The translations under genes were made by a program, and so were the position numbers. A DNA stretch of 64,000 bases from Siphonodentalium dalli (taxonomy: Eukaryota > Mollusca > Scaphopoda > Gadilida > Siphonodentaliidae), in contig CP136065.1 in assembly GCA_032622095.1 (NCBI GenBank), positions 109,969,195 through 110,033,194 of the forward strand, read 5' to 3'. Shown one piece after another: positions 46,160-58,960 of this stretch (within the stretch, counting starts at the first letter, position 1; each line of letters opens with the position of its first letter). The notes beneath the pieces were generated by a model, which searched no databases, was not told where the DNA came from, and saw only the letters and a list, made by a program, of their open reading frames with translations.

Positions 46160-46164
46160 GCTGA

Positions 46165-46745
46165 ACTCCATGGCCACACGCAGTCACAGGGACGTGCATA
46201 TGGCGAGAGTATCTCCGTTGGGGTGGGGTATCCACCTTGGAATGTCTAACTGCACCCCCTCGAACCACAACAAACTCTCAAGTTTGCGTATTTCCATTTG
46301 CACCCCCCCCCGGTTTGGGCTTTGATTTGTTTGTTTCCTCACATGCATAGTGATAGCCTATATTCTAAATGGATCAGTCGTCTTGTGGCCAATAGCCATA
46401 TGGATGAACAGAATCCACATCTATATATAATGGAATTTGTTTTACTAAAATTAATTAATTAGCAGTTTTAGGATAGCTACTGGGGAGGGACTTGGACTCA
46501 CCGGACCGAACATGCCAATGTGAGAACATATTGAAATCTGAACATGAAAAATGCTAAATCTTAGCATCTATTCTGGCCCCAAGCTTTTCAGTTGTTGGCA
46601 ATTTCCAACCTGCCATCCCCATATGTTAGGAAAATATCTAACTGATGTCAATTTCAATCCAAAATTTTGACAAAAAGTAAGAAAATTAGGTATGAAAACA
46701 ACAAATTCCCATCCCATCCACAACTGTCGCCACGTCTCTACACAG
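46165..46745. repeat. Dispersed repeat family E (copy 4)
   Basis: It has GGTGGGGTATCCACCTTGGA, ACCACAACAAACTCTCAAGT, AGTCGTCTTGTGGCCAATAG, TTGAAATCTGAACATGAAAA and CAATTTCAATCCAAAATTTT in the same order as the other copies, ending in CTGTCGCCACGTCTCT. Confidence 0.5.
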
Positions 46746-47173
46746 TCCTCAAAATCGGCGACATAATGCACCCTATATATACAGCTGTGATAATGTGATT
46801 CATACACCCACCATGGTATTCTGGGGTATACAGTGCATGGGTCGCTGGACATTAAAGGTAGATGACGTATACATGCTAATGTATGGGAACTACAATTAAA
46901 ATTACACAGTAAAGACACTAACAGATTATATATATCAACGACAAAGTTCCTCCTCTATATAATATATAGCGCTCACATTTGTCACCGTTTGGTCTTCTTC
47001 CGCTATATATATACTAAGCTATCTAATCACCAACGGCTCTATCTTATTATTTTCGGGTATACGACACATCTGAATAGTATTTATTTTTTTGCCAAACTGG
47101 ATGGGGTATATATCTTTAAGTTTTGTGTCCATCATTGTATTTATCAGGCGGGTAAACAGGATACGTTTGTTTT

Positions 47174-47580
47174 AAAGATGCATTATCCGAATTAACGCTC
47201 CTAAATTACTATTTCTTTGGCTTCGGGGATAAAACATATTTGATTCGAGTTGAGGAACCCACCCATTAAAGCTCCGAGTGATCAGATATCGATTATTGAA
47301 GTTTGTTATTTATCGAGATGTGCAATTATATGTGGCCCAGATAAACCCCGTCAAACGGACGGTCTCGGACAAAATTGCGGATGAAGATGGATAACTCTAG
47401 AATCAAGTGGTAATACGGCCAAATTTCGTGATACTCAAGTGATAACACGGCTATATTTCGTTGAACAAATTGTTGATAAATAGCACGTTTTGGGGAAATT
47501 TGATACCATATATAGTTGACAGTGGTTATCATTATTTTGTTGCAATTAATCGATTCTGATCTGAGAGTCTTATTACACAG
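47174..47580. mobile_element. Family T3 element, partial
   Basis: From AAAGATGCATTATCCGAATT through CTTTGGCTTCGGGGATAAAA, GATCAGATATCGATTATTGA and GATGGATAACTCTAGAATCA to the GTTGACAGTGGTTATCATTA block, it follows the family order. The right terminal arm is missing or blurred. Confidence 0.6.
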
Positions 47581-48661
47581 TGCATTGAGAGGCCACGGAC
47601 GGTTAAGCTGTCTGACGAAGACCAAGCGAAGATGAGGAGTTGACCTAACAACTACTTGTCTCAATGTATTCATGAGTTGGAAGAACATAAGCACGTGTTG
47701 ATGACACTGACGCCGTTAGCCTGAGGTATTATACACGCGCGAATGTTCATTTCATTGCAACTCGTGAGTACTGGTGTTCTTTCAGTCATCAATTTACAAC
47801 TGTTAATTAAAAAAATTACCAATATAGGCGGGTGTGGGTTCAGTCACATCAACCCACCCGTCGCCACATTCCTGTGCGCCCTGAATGGGCCAGAACAAAA
47901 AGTTTCTGGTGCGACTTGTTTGCTACATGTGCTCGATGGTTGATTGATTGCATATGGGACGATAACGTTTTGATATTCTTCTGGCTGGCACCACCAACTA
48001 TTGTTAGTTTGTTCATAGCATTGTTCTTTCGATTAGTAATAACAGTTTTAACGTATATCTACCAGTGGAAAGAACTGAAGCAGCTATGCCAGTTAAACAA
48101 AGCCCGTAACCAAAGAATTTACTGAAATGAATACCCGAGACAGACAAAGGATGACGTGGGTAAGTAATAAAAGCCATCATGATTTGCCATCGACTCATGT
48201 CCAATCCTTGACTTCCACAAGGCATAATCCAATTCCAATATTGTATATATTGTATGTTTCATGGTTGAGTTTTTGACATAACATGTATAACCCAAGCGAA
48301 GCTCGGCGAAACATGTAACAATTCCATCGCGATTGGACGTGAACAATAGCTGGGGTACCTTTGAACTAGATGTCTGCTTCAAATGTTGCAGATCTGTAGT
48401 ATGCAGGCACATAACACTAATTATTCTGTGCCAAGATATCGGAGTTTTTTCTGCCAGACGGTCTTTCCATCAGAAATGACGACGCGCAATCTATGTATAC
48501 ATATTACATCTCCGCAGTAGTTCATACATTTGCAACAGCGTGTTGCAACTTTTCTGTTTCATAGACCGTGCAACGACGTCACTACCATATGCACCAGTCA
48601 AGATTTTGACACGCATAGTAACAACTGTCTGCATTGTGCATGGTTTTGAAGCTACAATAGT

Positions 48662-49144
48662 TTACAGGCCCACTTAATTTTCGAACCCCAAATCATATAT
48701 ATAAAATATATGTATACCATATTATATACCATTTGAAAAACAGTGTATTATCAACGTATCCGGTGTAATCAACTGTGAACATGTTGTTTTTGTTGAGTTA
48801 CGGATGCGCTTTTGTGCTCAATTTTCTTCTGGGTTGTGGTGCAAAGTGTATTATTTCCAATGGAAGGGGAATAACTCTATATCCCAAAGATACTGTTATT
48901 CCACTGCCATTGGAAATACATTTTTAGTTTGAATTCTGTTGCATTCTGCGAGCCATAACGGGAAATCTTTCTATGATTTAAGGTGTTGTCTATTTCTCTA
49001 TAGGCACCTTCTGAGACACAGACGTTTCCAATGGTGATGAATTATAATAATTTAATCATATTTTATGGCATAAATTGTCATTACAGCCGTATACCAAGGC
49101 ACTATAAAAATAATCGTTGACTCGAAAATTAAATGGGCCTTTAA
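48662..49144. mobile_element. TTAA-flanked MITE, family T5, copy 2 (inverse orientation)
   Basis: It starts ACAGGCCCACTTAATTTTCG and ends CGAAAATTAAATGGGCCTTTAA minus two bases. Its interior is the reverse complement of copy 1, including GAACATGTTGTTTTTGTTGA. No coding frame. Confidence 0.68.
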
Positions 49145-49373
49145 ATTGAGGCTATAAGATAACATTTCGTTTTTATGTTGGGACTAAGGTGAAAACTTAT
49201 TCCACTTCCGTAGATATATTATGCAGTACGTCAGAGCTGACAACAAGTAAGATTTGATGCCACCGACTTGCATGTATAGTAAACTGGACATCCTTTCTTA
49301 AAACCATCGCTACTGTTGGATTTCAAAGGAAGATATAATTTATAGCTCAGGATTAGTTGACATGTTTTGCATA

Positions 49374-49454
49374 AAAAAAAATATTTCTGAAAACAAACTT
49401 AAATCAAACTGCAGCTGAATCACAAATCACAAAAAAAAAAAAAAAAAAAAAAAA
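49374..49454. repeat. A-rich tracts, including an A24 run
   Basis: A short A9 run at 49372 and a run of about 24 A at 49431-49454, preceding a palindrome. It could be the tail of a retroposed sequence, but I see no element 5' of it. Confidence 0.7.
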
Positions 49455-49483
49455 TATATCATTTTGTTATTTAGAAAACAGGG

Positions 49484-49602
49484 GCATGTAACGAGCTCCG
49501 CTGTGCCCACTCCCTTGTGTACTGCCCCTATACGGTCGACGCATATTTCGTGTCGGCGTATATGGGCAGTGCATAAGGATGGCAGCGGAGCGCGTTACAT
49601 GC
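49484..49602. repeat. 119-bp GC-rich palindrome
   Basis: GCATGTAACGAGCTCCGCTG on the left has its inverse CAGCGGAGCGCGTTACATGC on the right, and the inner arms (ACTGCCCCTATACGGTCGAC / GTCGGCGTATATGGGCAGT) also pair. It stands out as GC-rich in AT-rich intron. Confidence 0.75.
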
Positions 49603-50119
49603 CACTGCCCTAGTACACACACTGATTGATTGGCTCAAATATATCCCATTTGATAGAGAACACGTGCTTTTTTTGACACCAGGAAATGTCCGTTTGAAGG
49701 GTCTAAAATTGCTTCAATAAAATCTGTTCAGGTATAATAAACCAGTACGTGCATGCACTAGATAAATGTTTTAGCTGTTAAACGATTCCATGAGTAGGTT
49801 CCATTCTAGAAGATTAAGTTTCTGAAAAATTGTCATGAACTAATACAACTCTGCGTCACCCTAAATCTATATATAAAAGAGTAGGAACTGTCTGTCCGTC
49901 CGTCTGGCTGTCCGGATTTTTCTCCCAGACTACCGCTCTGATTTCAACCTAATTTGGTGTGGTGGCTCGGGGTACGATAGTTTTTCAAAATTTTGATTAC
50001 AAAAAATTAATTAAATAAATAAACAAAACACAAACAAATACGCTCACTATGGACCTATTTCATCACCACATATATATGCTCTTTAAAGATTTGTTCTCAA
50101 TGGCCTGCGCCATCCAACA

Positions 50120-50232
50120 GAATAACGTGTATAAGTCCGCTATGGGCTTATATCAGAACCACATAAGTCCAATGTGAACCAAATGTCATTATTTAGGTCT
50201 AATATGAACCTATTTGTCCGAGGATATATTGA
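50120..50232. repeat. Inverted copy of a block at 57120-57245
   Basis: The words CCAATGTGAACC, ATATGAACCTATTTG and GGGCTTATATCAGAAC here recur inverted at 57120-57245 (CAAATAGGTTCATAT, GGTTCATATTGG, AAGCTCATATAGAAC). It is a short dispersed repeat of GGTTCATATTGGAC words. Confidence 0.55.
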
Positions 50233-50760
50233 AGTAACATAATAATATGATCAATATATATAAAAGAGTAGGATCTGTCTGTCATATGGGCGTAGCCTCT
50301 CCGGCGCTGAATAAAGGCTCACAAAGGGAGCCTGTTTCAGTTAGTATATCATACAGACAAACTCTTGTCGGAATCAAGCTTGAGTATGATGTGCATGCAA
50401 TCAATATTGAATTTAAAGGTCACGATGTGTTCGAACGTGTTATTCTTTATCTGACAAAAGGTGGTATTATTTATTGACGAAAAGCGAAATAGAAATCCCA
50501 AAGGCAATATGCAACAACGTTATATGACTCAGAGTGTTGACAAACAATTCCATACGGTGAGACTATAGATAAGTCTAGTATATGTTCCATGTGTTCATCA
50601 TCTGTGTTTTATCCCGCAAGGTTCTAACGTTTTGAGTCTTTTGACATTTACAGTTTTACTCGAGAGAAAGATATGAATAGAATCTACTGGTTGTATACCA
50701 ACACTATGCACAACTGTATATGCATGTAAGATTTAGCGTAGTTATGAAGCTATACATGTG

Positions 50761-50932
50761 CAGTAATGTCCTAAATAATCGATTCCTTAACCACATCATA
50801 ATTATGGGTAATTTTTCCGGATTTAGTGGGATATATGGCTTGTTGCCATTCATCGGAAAGCTCTCACTAAATCTGAAAAATTATCCATAATTCTGCTGTG
50901 GTTAAGGGGTCGATTATTTAGGGCATTACTGT
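50761..50932. mobile_element. Palindromic MITE with CAGTAATGCC ends (mariner-like)
   Basis: CAGTAATGTCCTAAATAATC on the left and GATTATTTAGGGCATTACTG on the right are inverse, with inner arms TTATGGGTAATTTTTCCGGA and its inverse. Ends beginning CAGT next to TA-like flanks are typical of Tc1/mariner MITEs. Fragments lie at 15492-15527 and 39549-39645. Confidence 0.7.
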
Positions 50933-51205
50933 AGTTCTTTTTATCATCGAAATTGTCCAAATGAATTGTTTGGACTGTTCGGGACCTCAGGCAATATCAT
51001 AGATTCTTTTTTTGCAACTTTTCATATAGTATAGTATATAGACTCTTAGATTCACAGTACCGGAGTAACCACCACCGAGAGACCTTGTAAACACACCAAT
51101 ACAATTATGAACATGATTTCCAGAGAGTGTTCTGTTAGAGAACCACATTATCTCAATGACAAGGTATGTGTGCATGTACCACACAGGCGTATCAGATCCG
51201 AGCAC

Positions 51206-51686
51206 TTAAAGGTACTCAATCCAACAGAGGTCCCCATGTCATCAAGATACAAGAACAAGAACAAGTACAAGACCACAAGAGCAAGTAAAAAAAATAATTT
51301 CAAAATGCGCTTTAGTTATCAAAATCGAGTAATCGCAACATAATGCTAACCACTGTCAACTATGGTATCAAATTTCCCAAAACGTGTTATTGTCAACATT
51401 TTGTTCAACGAAATACGGCCGTATTATCACTTGAGTATTCACGAAATTTTGCCGTATTACCACTTTTTTTTAGAGTGATCCATCTTCATCCGCAATTTTG
51501 ACCGAGACCATCCGTTTGACGGCGTATTTCTAGGGCACAAACAACTGAAATAACAAACTTCAAAAATCGATATCTGATCACTCTGAGCTTTGGTGAGTGG
51601 CTTCCTCGACTCGAATCAAATATTTTTTTAACTCCGAAGCCAAAGAAATAGTAATTTAGGAGCGTTAGATCGGATTGAGTACCTTC
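51206..51686. mobile_element. TTAA-flanked MITE, family T3 (longer copy)
   Basis: It starts TTAAAGGTACTCAATCCAAC and ends GATCGGATTGAGTACCTT. The interior carries the CACGAAATTTTGCCGTATTA and TTTTGTTCAACGAAATACGG blocks shared with 47174-47560, 41765-42130, 32280-32460 and 180-480. These are longer members of the same family. Confidence 0.68.
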
Positions 51687-51950
51687 AATGCTTTTAGTTA
51701 GCATACCCAAATTCTGAAAGTAGTTTCATGGACATATCGTTTTTCAAGCAACCGATATCAGATATCTGATCACTCTGAGCTTTGATGAGTGGCTTCCTCG
51801 ACTCGAATCAAATATATTTTACCCCCGAAGCCAAAGAAATAGTAATTTAGGAGCGTTAAATCTGATTGAGTACCTTTAATGCTCTTAGTTACCATACCCA
51901 AATTCTGAAAGTAGTTTCAGGGACATATCGTTTTTCAATCAACCGATTCT
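51560..51950. repeat. Tandem duplication, period about 196 bp, of a T3 arm plus flank
   Basis: The blocks GGAGCGTTAGATCGGATTGA ... CCCAAATTCTGAAAGTAGTT ... CATATCGTTTTTCAA occur at 51658 onward and again at 51854 onward with few differences. The preceding arm (GATCACTCTGAGCTTTG) is repeated too. Confidence 0.72.
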
Positions 51951-53589
51951 TTGGAATTATCTACTGTTGGCGGCAGCCAAATGTCCGCTGGCAGCATTGA
52001 AGCTAGATCAGCCAAGAATGAGGAAAATCATTGTCGACGAAATTAGTTAAAAATGAAATAAAGAATTATTAGACGCAGTTGAATCATCAGAGAAATATTT
52101 CAATATGAGGCGGAGTCCGCATGTAGCGGGAAGGTCCGATCATAACATTCCATTTCACAACGCAATGCCAAAGATTGTATAAAGGTAAGAGTCTCTCTCA
52201 ACTGCAAGCCTATACACCCCCTTGTTTACGATATAGTATATATACTTGGCAGGTAGATTTCATTCTCAATTGAATGAAATAATCGCCAGGTGTTTCTTCT
52301 CGAGAATTCCACGAATGACTCTCACAGATGATCGCACACTGTCTCTCCTTCTCGAATAGAAGATGAGAGTGAAACGCTCATGCGATACATAGCTTCAAGA
52401 GGCCAATCACAGCTGTTTCCATGCAAATCAACAAGCAGAAGGCACACAGTTAATTTTTTAGCACTCTTCTTCGTTATTCATCCGGAATGCATGGACCAGC
52501 CAATCATTTTATAGCGTCTAGGGAGCGAGAAACAAAACCAAATCAACAGTCGTGCATGCCCATCGCAAGCAAGAGGTCTGAGGGTATACGTACAATATCA
52601 TCTTAAAACAACCGTCTGTCAATTTGTTATACACAGGATATAGTTTATGAAGCATTCATTTGATGTTTTGGTGGTCAAGCCTAGACTATCCGTGATCTCA
52701 AATGTTCAAAGACTTTCAATACAGGCTGATTTATAAAGTTTTTAACTGTGGCCGAGCGCCCAAAAGTCATAACTTACGACAAGGATAGTTTTATTGTTTA
52801 ATCGACCATAGTCAGAAATGGTAACGTCCTCAAGATCATATTATTAGGCATATATAAAATATATAATATATGTCATATATTGGTTTCATGAATGCACCAC
52901 CTCACAGTTTCTTTAAAACAACTGTTCCTTGGAAACTATTACAACAACGACGGCTTATCACTGATGGTTTCTCACTCTAAACACGGACCAAATATATACT
53001 AATCAGATTAAATACACCCCAGATACTTCGCAATACGACTTTAATCTACATTTCCACTGAGTCATACTTCATCAGTAATGTTAGCTGTTGCATTATGCAT
53101 TGTGTTCCCTCAATAAAATCTCCAAGAGTGGCCCAGCCATTGTTGACACATAAATATCGAAAACAATTAATGCGGTAATAAAAGTTACGTACTGCAACAA
53201 TGAGACATCCGCGAAGATACATCCGAGAATACATATATCCTGCAAAAAGTCTAACCGGTATGCAATATACGTTATTAATCAAAGATACCCCATATATAGA
53301 TTCTTTTTAAAAATAAATTTTATTCGTCAAAAATAACACAAGTAACGAATATATAAACAGAAAAGAGTTCATAAAAATACAGTGCAAATACAATACATTA
53401 ATTATTATGTTACTATTTGAATATTATATATAAGTCACCTTTTGTGTTATATGGTGGGAATAGGACATAATCTTCGTTCTACTACAATTTCCTAAAATAA
53501 CTGGCATCGCGTGAAACCCGAAATGTGTTATTCTGCGAGATATCCACATAGCTCCATTGACACGGCCAGATCAGCATAGCAGTAAACAC

Positions 53590-53637
53590 CCATATATATA
53601 TATATATATATATATATAGCTATATATATATATATAA
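53590..53637. repeat. (TA)n microsatellite
   Basis: Two TA runs separated by GC, about 20 units in all, beside the second copy of the TATATAAGAGAATGCA repeat. Confidence 0.85.
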
Positions 53638-55689
53638 CAATTTTTACCTTGACATTGTAAGCCAGTGCATTCTCTTATATATGGCTCCCTATATGGGAGA
53701 CTCGCATATATAAGAGAAAACACTTGTACATGATCTGCAACACCGCAGCTCCCGCCGTGAAAGGAACATAATTCACATTCCCATTGTGTTGTATTTCGGC
53801 TGTGGACATCCAAAAAGGACGTATACCAGGTTTTGGCGGGGAATATTTTTTTGCATAATCAGATTATCCGTGTCAAATTACACAATAGATAATTATATCT
53901 TGAGGGTGTGTCCCTTAGTCATCTGGAAAATACTTTCCCCTCATTATTGAGTCGTTATTTCCAAAATATCGTATAATCTCATTTTGGTTTGGTGACTGAA
54001 AGTTTTGTTTTCCAAAATATCTTACAACTATGTTAATTGTTTGGAGAATGGAGACATGACATTGGTGGTAACAATATTCAGAGTATTGTATATCAAACAC
54101 ACAACAAATGAAAAGGGCCGGAACCTCAGAACCGTTCCGATACACACAAGGGAAGCGAGAGAATCCAGCTTTAATGTTTAGCACAAGACATTCTGGAATT
54201 GAAACAAAATTTTCCGCCACTATTCCAAAACCTCGTATGTAGAAAAAAGTACGTCGAAAATTGGTGACATGTCAATAAAAATAAATATTTTTTGCAAAAC
54301 AAAAAGCTCTTATTTCATTTCTCTAACCGTAGTGGGCTCATTCCCTATTGTATGAACTTATTATATATACTTAATTCTTGTTATTTTGAGAACACATTTG
54401 AGACTTATTCAGTTTTTTGCTTCTCCTGTAAAGTTACAAAAATTAGTATACGTTCTTTTGGAAGCCCACCGACGATTTGTTTCTAAATAGCAACAGTGGC
54501 GTATTCGTGGAAAATAGGGAATCACCCCAATATAGAGACCTTCAAGTGTCATAACAATTTAAAAATTTCTATTATCACTGGCAACTGTTCCATCAACCAA
54601 ACAAGCTGTCCCAATATTCAGTTATGATTCATACAGTTACCCTCTATTGCTATTGGCTGTCCTTCGTGGTTTGTTATGGGGGATGGACAAAGTCTTACGT
54701 GTTTGCGAAGGCACGAGCTTGTCATGGATATGCTCTATTGTTCTGATGATTCTTGCCTTGGAATCACAATTTTAGCGACTAAAGTATTGTTTTTTGTGTG
54801 GACATTGGTCTCACCTATATAGCGTAATGTAGAAATATTCAAAACAGTAGTCATGTTTTAGTTGCTAGGAGATTTTGATGAATGATTATTAGCACCAAAC
54901 ATATTCACATTAAGTTCATACTTGGATCAACGTACTGGTTATGAACGCCCATCTGGTGTATACTGGTGGGCAAATTTTAGATCGCTGTGTGTCTGTGGAC
55001 GTTTTATAAATAGATAATCGGTTTTTCAGGTTTTGACAATTCGCAGTAGGTCCCTATTTGCGGACGTCTATTTGCGGAAGTCCCCGAATTCGCGGAGTTC
55101 CCCTAAAATTGTCGAAATATGTTGATTTTAATGAGGGAACGGGTGCGTATATGTCAATTGATACGTATTTTAAACAAATAACGACACGATCATCATAATA
55201 GTGGTTTGTTCGTACCACTGTTGGAGGAAGATTGTATAGCAGGAACACAATGACTCCGATTTTTGATCCGCATTTAGAGACTTCTGGTGTGGTGAATTAG
55301 AAACATGCAGTAATAAGCCGTAGTTTTTTGTAATAATTTGAAGGATTAGTTGTTTTAACGGAATTCTGAGGCAGTGCATTCATGTAACCAATATATTTTA
55401 CATTTTTTTTTATAATTTATATTTGTACGCAATAATATAATCTTGACGGCGTTACCATTTATGATTATGGTTTTCTTGTTGTGTTTGTTGAGGTAGCAGT
55501 GAGTCCTTCCCAGTCGCCCGACTGACAATGGGAGACGGTTTGTGTTTTGTGCCTATTTAATTTTGTGATATATCTGTAATGCCGACCTCTGTTCTGTTTT
55601 AGTATATGTCAATATTTTGTAGGGAGAGGGCTAACATAAATTCTATAACTTGTGTCCCGATCGCTTATAAAGCTGAGATTGAGCTCAGT

Positions 55690-55985
55690 AAGTATGATTA
55701 CCATATTTCTATACCAAATAGTCATTGACGAGTAGCTCCCTTATATTAGCAAATGTTCAGGTAATAAGTCAACACTGTCAGGTCGTTTGTTGAACTTATC
55801 TTGACGTTTCCCTCCAATGAATATGAATAATTCTGCTCTTATATAATTTTTTTTCTGTCTGTGCAGACTGGTCTGTCTGCATTTATTAACTGAACACCCA
55901 TCTAAATGAGTAATAGACCGTTCCAATGTATACTTGTATAACTGAATGGGACAATCCGTTCAGTATTGAAATGGTTAAACTAAAA
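55690..55985. mobile_element. Decayed family A MITE
   Basis: TATACCAAATAGTCATTGAC, ATGTTCAGGTAATAAGTCAA, a shortened inverse arm, and the terminal CAGTATTGAAATGGTTAAAC follow the family order with many changes. Confidence 0.6.
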
Positions 55986-56261
55986 TCGCCATGACTTCAG
56001 ATGACCAGCCCTGGACTGTTCGTGATTGCGGACATCTGCAAATCTGACCTTCGAGAGCTCAAACCACATGCTTATTATGGAGAAATGTCCTCATCTCACA
56101 AATCTGCGAGGGGGGGGGGGGTGACGAAGAAAGGAAGCATATGCAGCTTTGGCATTGACCATATGAACGACATAAATTGCCACAATAAGTTGTCGTCATT
56201 TTTCTATTCCAATGACCTCGTTTTATCATTTGTATTGTAATTGTGCATGATGTAGTTTGAA

Positions 56262-56445
56262 TTAACCCTTTCTATACTAAATGAATTTGGAGGGGTGTTC
56301 AGGATACAAAAGCGGACGACAGACAGCAAAATAGATTTCAAACGTTTAAGCAGAAAAGTGAGGCAGAATTCATAATTATTGGAGGGAAATGTTGAGATAA
56401 TAAGTTCAACAAACGACGTATGGTTGAACTTATTATCTGAAGATC
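56262..56445. mobile_element. Family A MITE, truncated, inverse orientation
   Basis: AACCCTTTCTATACTAAATG opens it, then GGAGGGGTGTTCAGGATAC reads as the inverse of the inner family A block, followed by the ATAATAAGTTCAACAAACGA hairpin at 56396-56442. One arm is missing. Confidence 0.55.
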
Positions 56446-57479
56446 TTATTATCTTATTATCTGTGGAATTTGAAGTTGAATATTGTGTAGACAAGAAATA
56501 GGTCATTAGAACATTAGACAACCATTACTTGTGCAATGTACGCGTTTATATATTTGTGGGTCTATGTTAAATTAAAATAGCGTAAGTTCATCATCTCATA
56601 AGATATATGCTAAACATTTGGCACGATGTCAGAGCATTCCGGCAACTATCAAACATTTCCCCCTTGTTCCTATCTCTGTCCGTATCACTCGGTCTCTGTG
56701 TCTATCGTTCGTACTCTCTTTCTGTCCCTCTCGCCCGCCCTCACATTTCTATCTTCAATTATGTAGGTTTTAAGTTGATAATCTCCCGTCGTGATTTAAA
56801 CGGAAATGGTTCGTTCGAGTTTATTGGAAGGAGGTATACGGCAGGTTAACAAATACACGAAATATTGATCTACCGGCTTCATATGCTATGAAAGTACTTG
56901 CTATGGCCTTAGCCATTTTCCAGCTGTTTTATTAAATTTTTCGCACAGAACTGAAATGAACGCTCTTAAATATTGCTACCATATCACGAATACACTACAC
57001 GAAACGCTCTATTGTGTCCCATGTAGTGAACATTGCTGTTTCTTGTTTGAGACACATCATCGTGTTCAAAGTTTTATTTTTATGACTTCAATGCATCTTT
57101 CATGGATATATAATGCTCCAACATATCCTCCTGCAAATAGGTTCATATAGAACCTACATTTTCACATAGGTTCATATTGGACTTATTTGATTCTGAAATA
57201 AGCTCATATAGAACTTATACCCGTTAATCCATCGAATGGCGCGGGCCGAAATAAACACACATAATAAAGAGCGTTCGCTGGTTAGTCGTGTTGATGAAAA
57301 CGTAGATTAAATAGTGACTATATATATATATACGGGTTTATACGGGTTTATTTTGAATGACACATTTTACGCACATATAGAGCGTATTCTTTTCCACAAA
57401 TAAGCTATATAAGGGCCTAACACGCGACAGTCAAAATACGCCCGTATTGTGCTTATTGTCACGAAAACAGACTGATTTC

Positions 57480-57605
57480 AAAAATCGATATCTGATAACT
57501 CTGAGCTTTGGTGGGTACGCTCATCGACTCGAATAAAACATATGTTACCACAGAAGCCAAAGAAAATGTAATTTAAGAGTGCTAATTCGGATTATGTATC
57601 TTTAA
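57480..57605. mobile_element. Family T3 arm fragment
   Basis: AAAAATCGATATCTGATAAC, TCTGAGCTTTGGTGGGT and GAAGCCAAAGAAAATGTAAT match the T3 right arm, ending in GGATTATGTATCTTTAA. Confidence 0.65.
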
Positions 57606-58159
57606 AATGTCATTTGAGAGATCGTTGACAAGTTTAAATGACTCAAGACAAGGTCATTAACTATATACGGGGAGTATTTAGATACAGATAAATGAACATA
57701 TTTTACAGTTACCCCACCCCCCAACCCGCGACAGTCTGCAGATGGCAGGATCATTGCACTTTTATCATGCGCAATACATGTGTCTGTCTGGCAACACAGG
57801 CATGGTAAGTTTGGCTGGCCTGTTATCGAAGTAACAGTTATTGAAGTAAAAGGCCGAGGTTAATTTTATTAACGCAATACCTGACCCAGTTACTGTGCAC
57901 GCGCGCGGCGCACACTTAATCATTACCAACCCTGCACACGAGCAGATGATAAATAATTACAACCACAACATCTAGAGGCCAGATTATCGCACAGATATCC
58001 AGATGCTATTTATTCACCGGTAATATTCACTATTCAGCAAGCAAGATTACCTTCGAGATACAATAATTGGCGGTGCACAGTTGTTATCATACAGCCTTAT
58101 GTCTTGTGGAATGAATGTAGGCCATATGCATTGTCAAATGGAATAGGATTAAAGAAATA

Positions 58160-58960
58160 ACGTTCTCAAACTTATTATATATATGCCGCCGTCAAACATA
58201 AATTATTATGCCCCGACCCTCCGAACGAGGATTCGGGGATATATAGTGGAGACCCCCGTCCGTCCTTCCGTCCGTCGTACCGTCCTTCCGTCCGTAACAA
58301 ACACTTCACAACACAGCTCAAGTATCGATAGTCCATGCAATTTGGATGTCCTTTGGTATGCCGCTCGACCATCATGGTGGAAAGGATATCCACATAGTGC
58401 ATGTTTTGTCCACATCCCCCCCAGTTATATATGGCACTTTGCTGGACGTCAATGCGTCCATAACAAACATTATGCTGTGGATGTCTTTATTATTGGATTT
58501 CGTTGTCATTTGGCATGGCGATAGCATATTTTGGAGGAAAGGATATCCACATTCTACGGGTTTCGTCCATTATTTTTTTTTACCAGAGTTACGGCCCTTG
58601 TTTGACTTGGAAATTTATTAATTTTGTGTCCGGAAGAACATTTCAGCTTTAAACTCGTGTGAATTATCAGATTTCGTTGTCTTTTTGAAAGGTGATAGCA
58701 CAGGTTGGTGGAAAGGATACCCATATACTGCGGTTTTCCTCCATTCATTTTTACCAGAGTTACGGCCCTTTTCTGATATGGAAATATGTGATTTGAGCAT
58801 TCGATGATATATAGTGGAGACATTCGTCCGTCCGTCCTTCATAGTGCAGGTTTCGTCCAAATTTTTACAGAGTTATGGTCCTTTGTCGGAGATATGACCC
58901 GGGGTTTGTTTAGTCCGCACTTTTTTCACTGAGTTATGACCCTTTGCCAGAGTTATGACC
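58160..58960. repeat. Dispersed repeat with GTCCGTCC tracts and TACCAGAGTTACGGCCC
   Basis: GGGGATATATAGTGGAGACC followed by CCGTCCGTCCTTCCGTCCGT, then TTACCAGAGTTACGGCCCTT three times and AGGATATCCACAT-type units, in two imperfect rounds. It resembles the 18.1-kb repeat in style. Frames on both strands (58175-58860) come from the repeat. Confidence 0.6.

Noticed and set aside
58175-58860. Several open frames on both strands, up to 113 codons
   Set aside because: They derive from the GTCCGTCC / ACCAGAGTTACGGCCC dispersed repeat.
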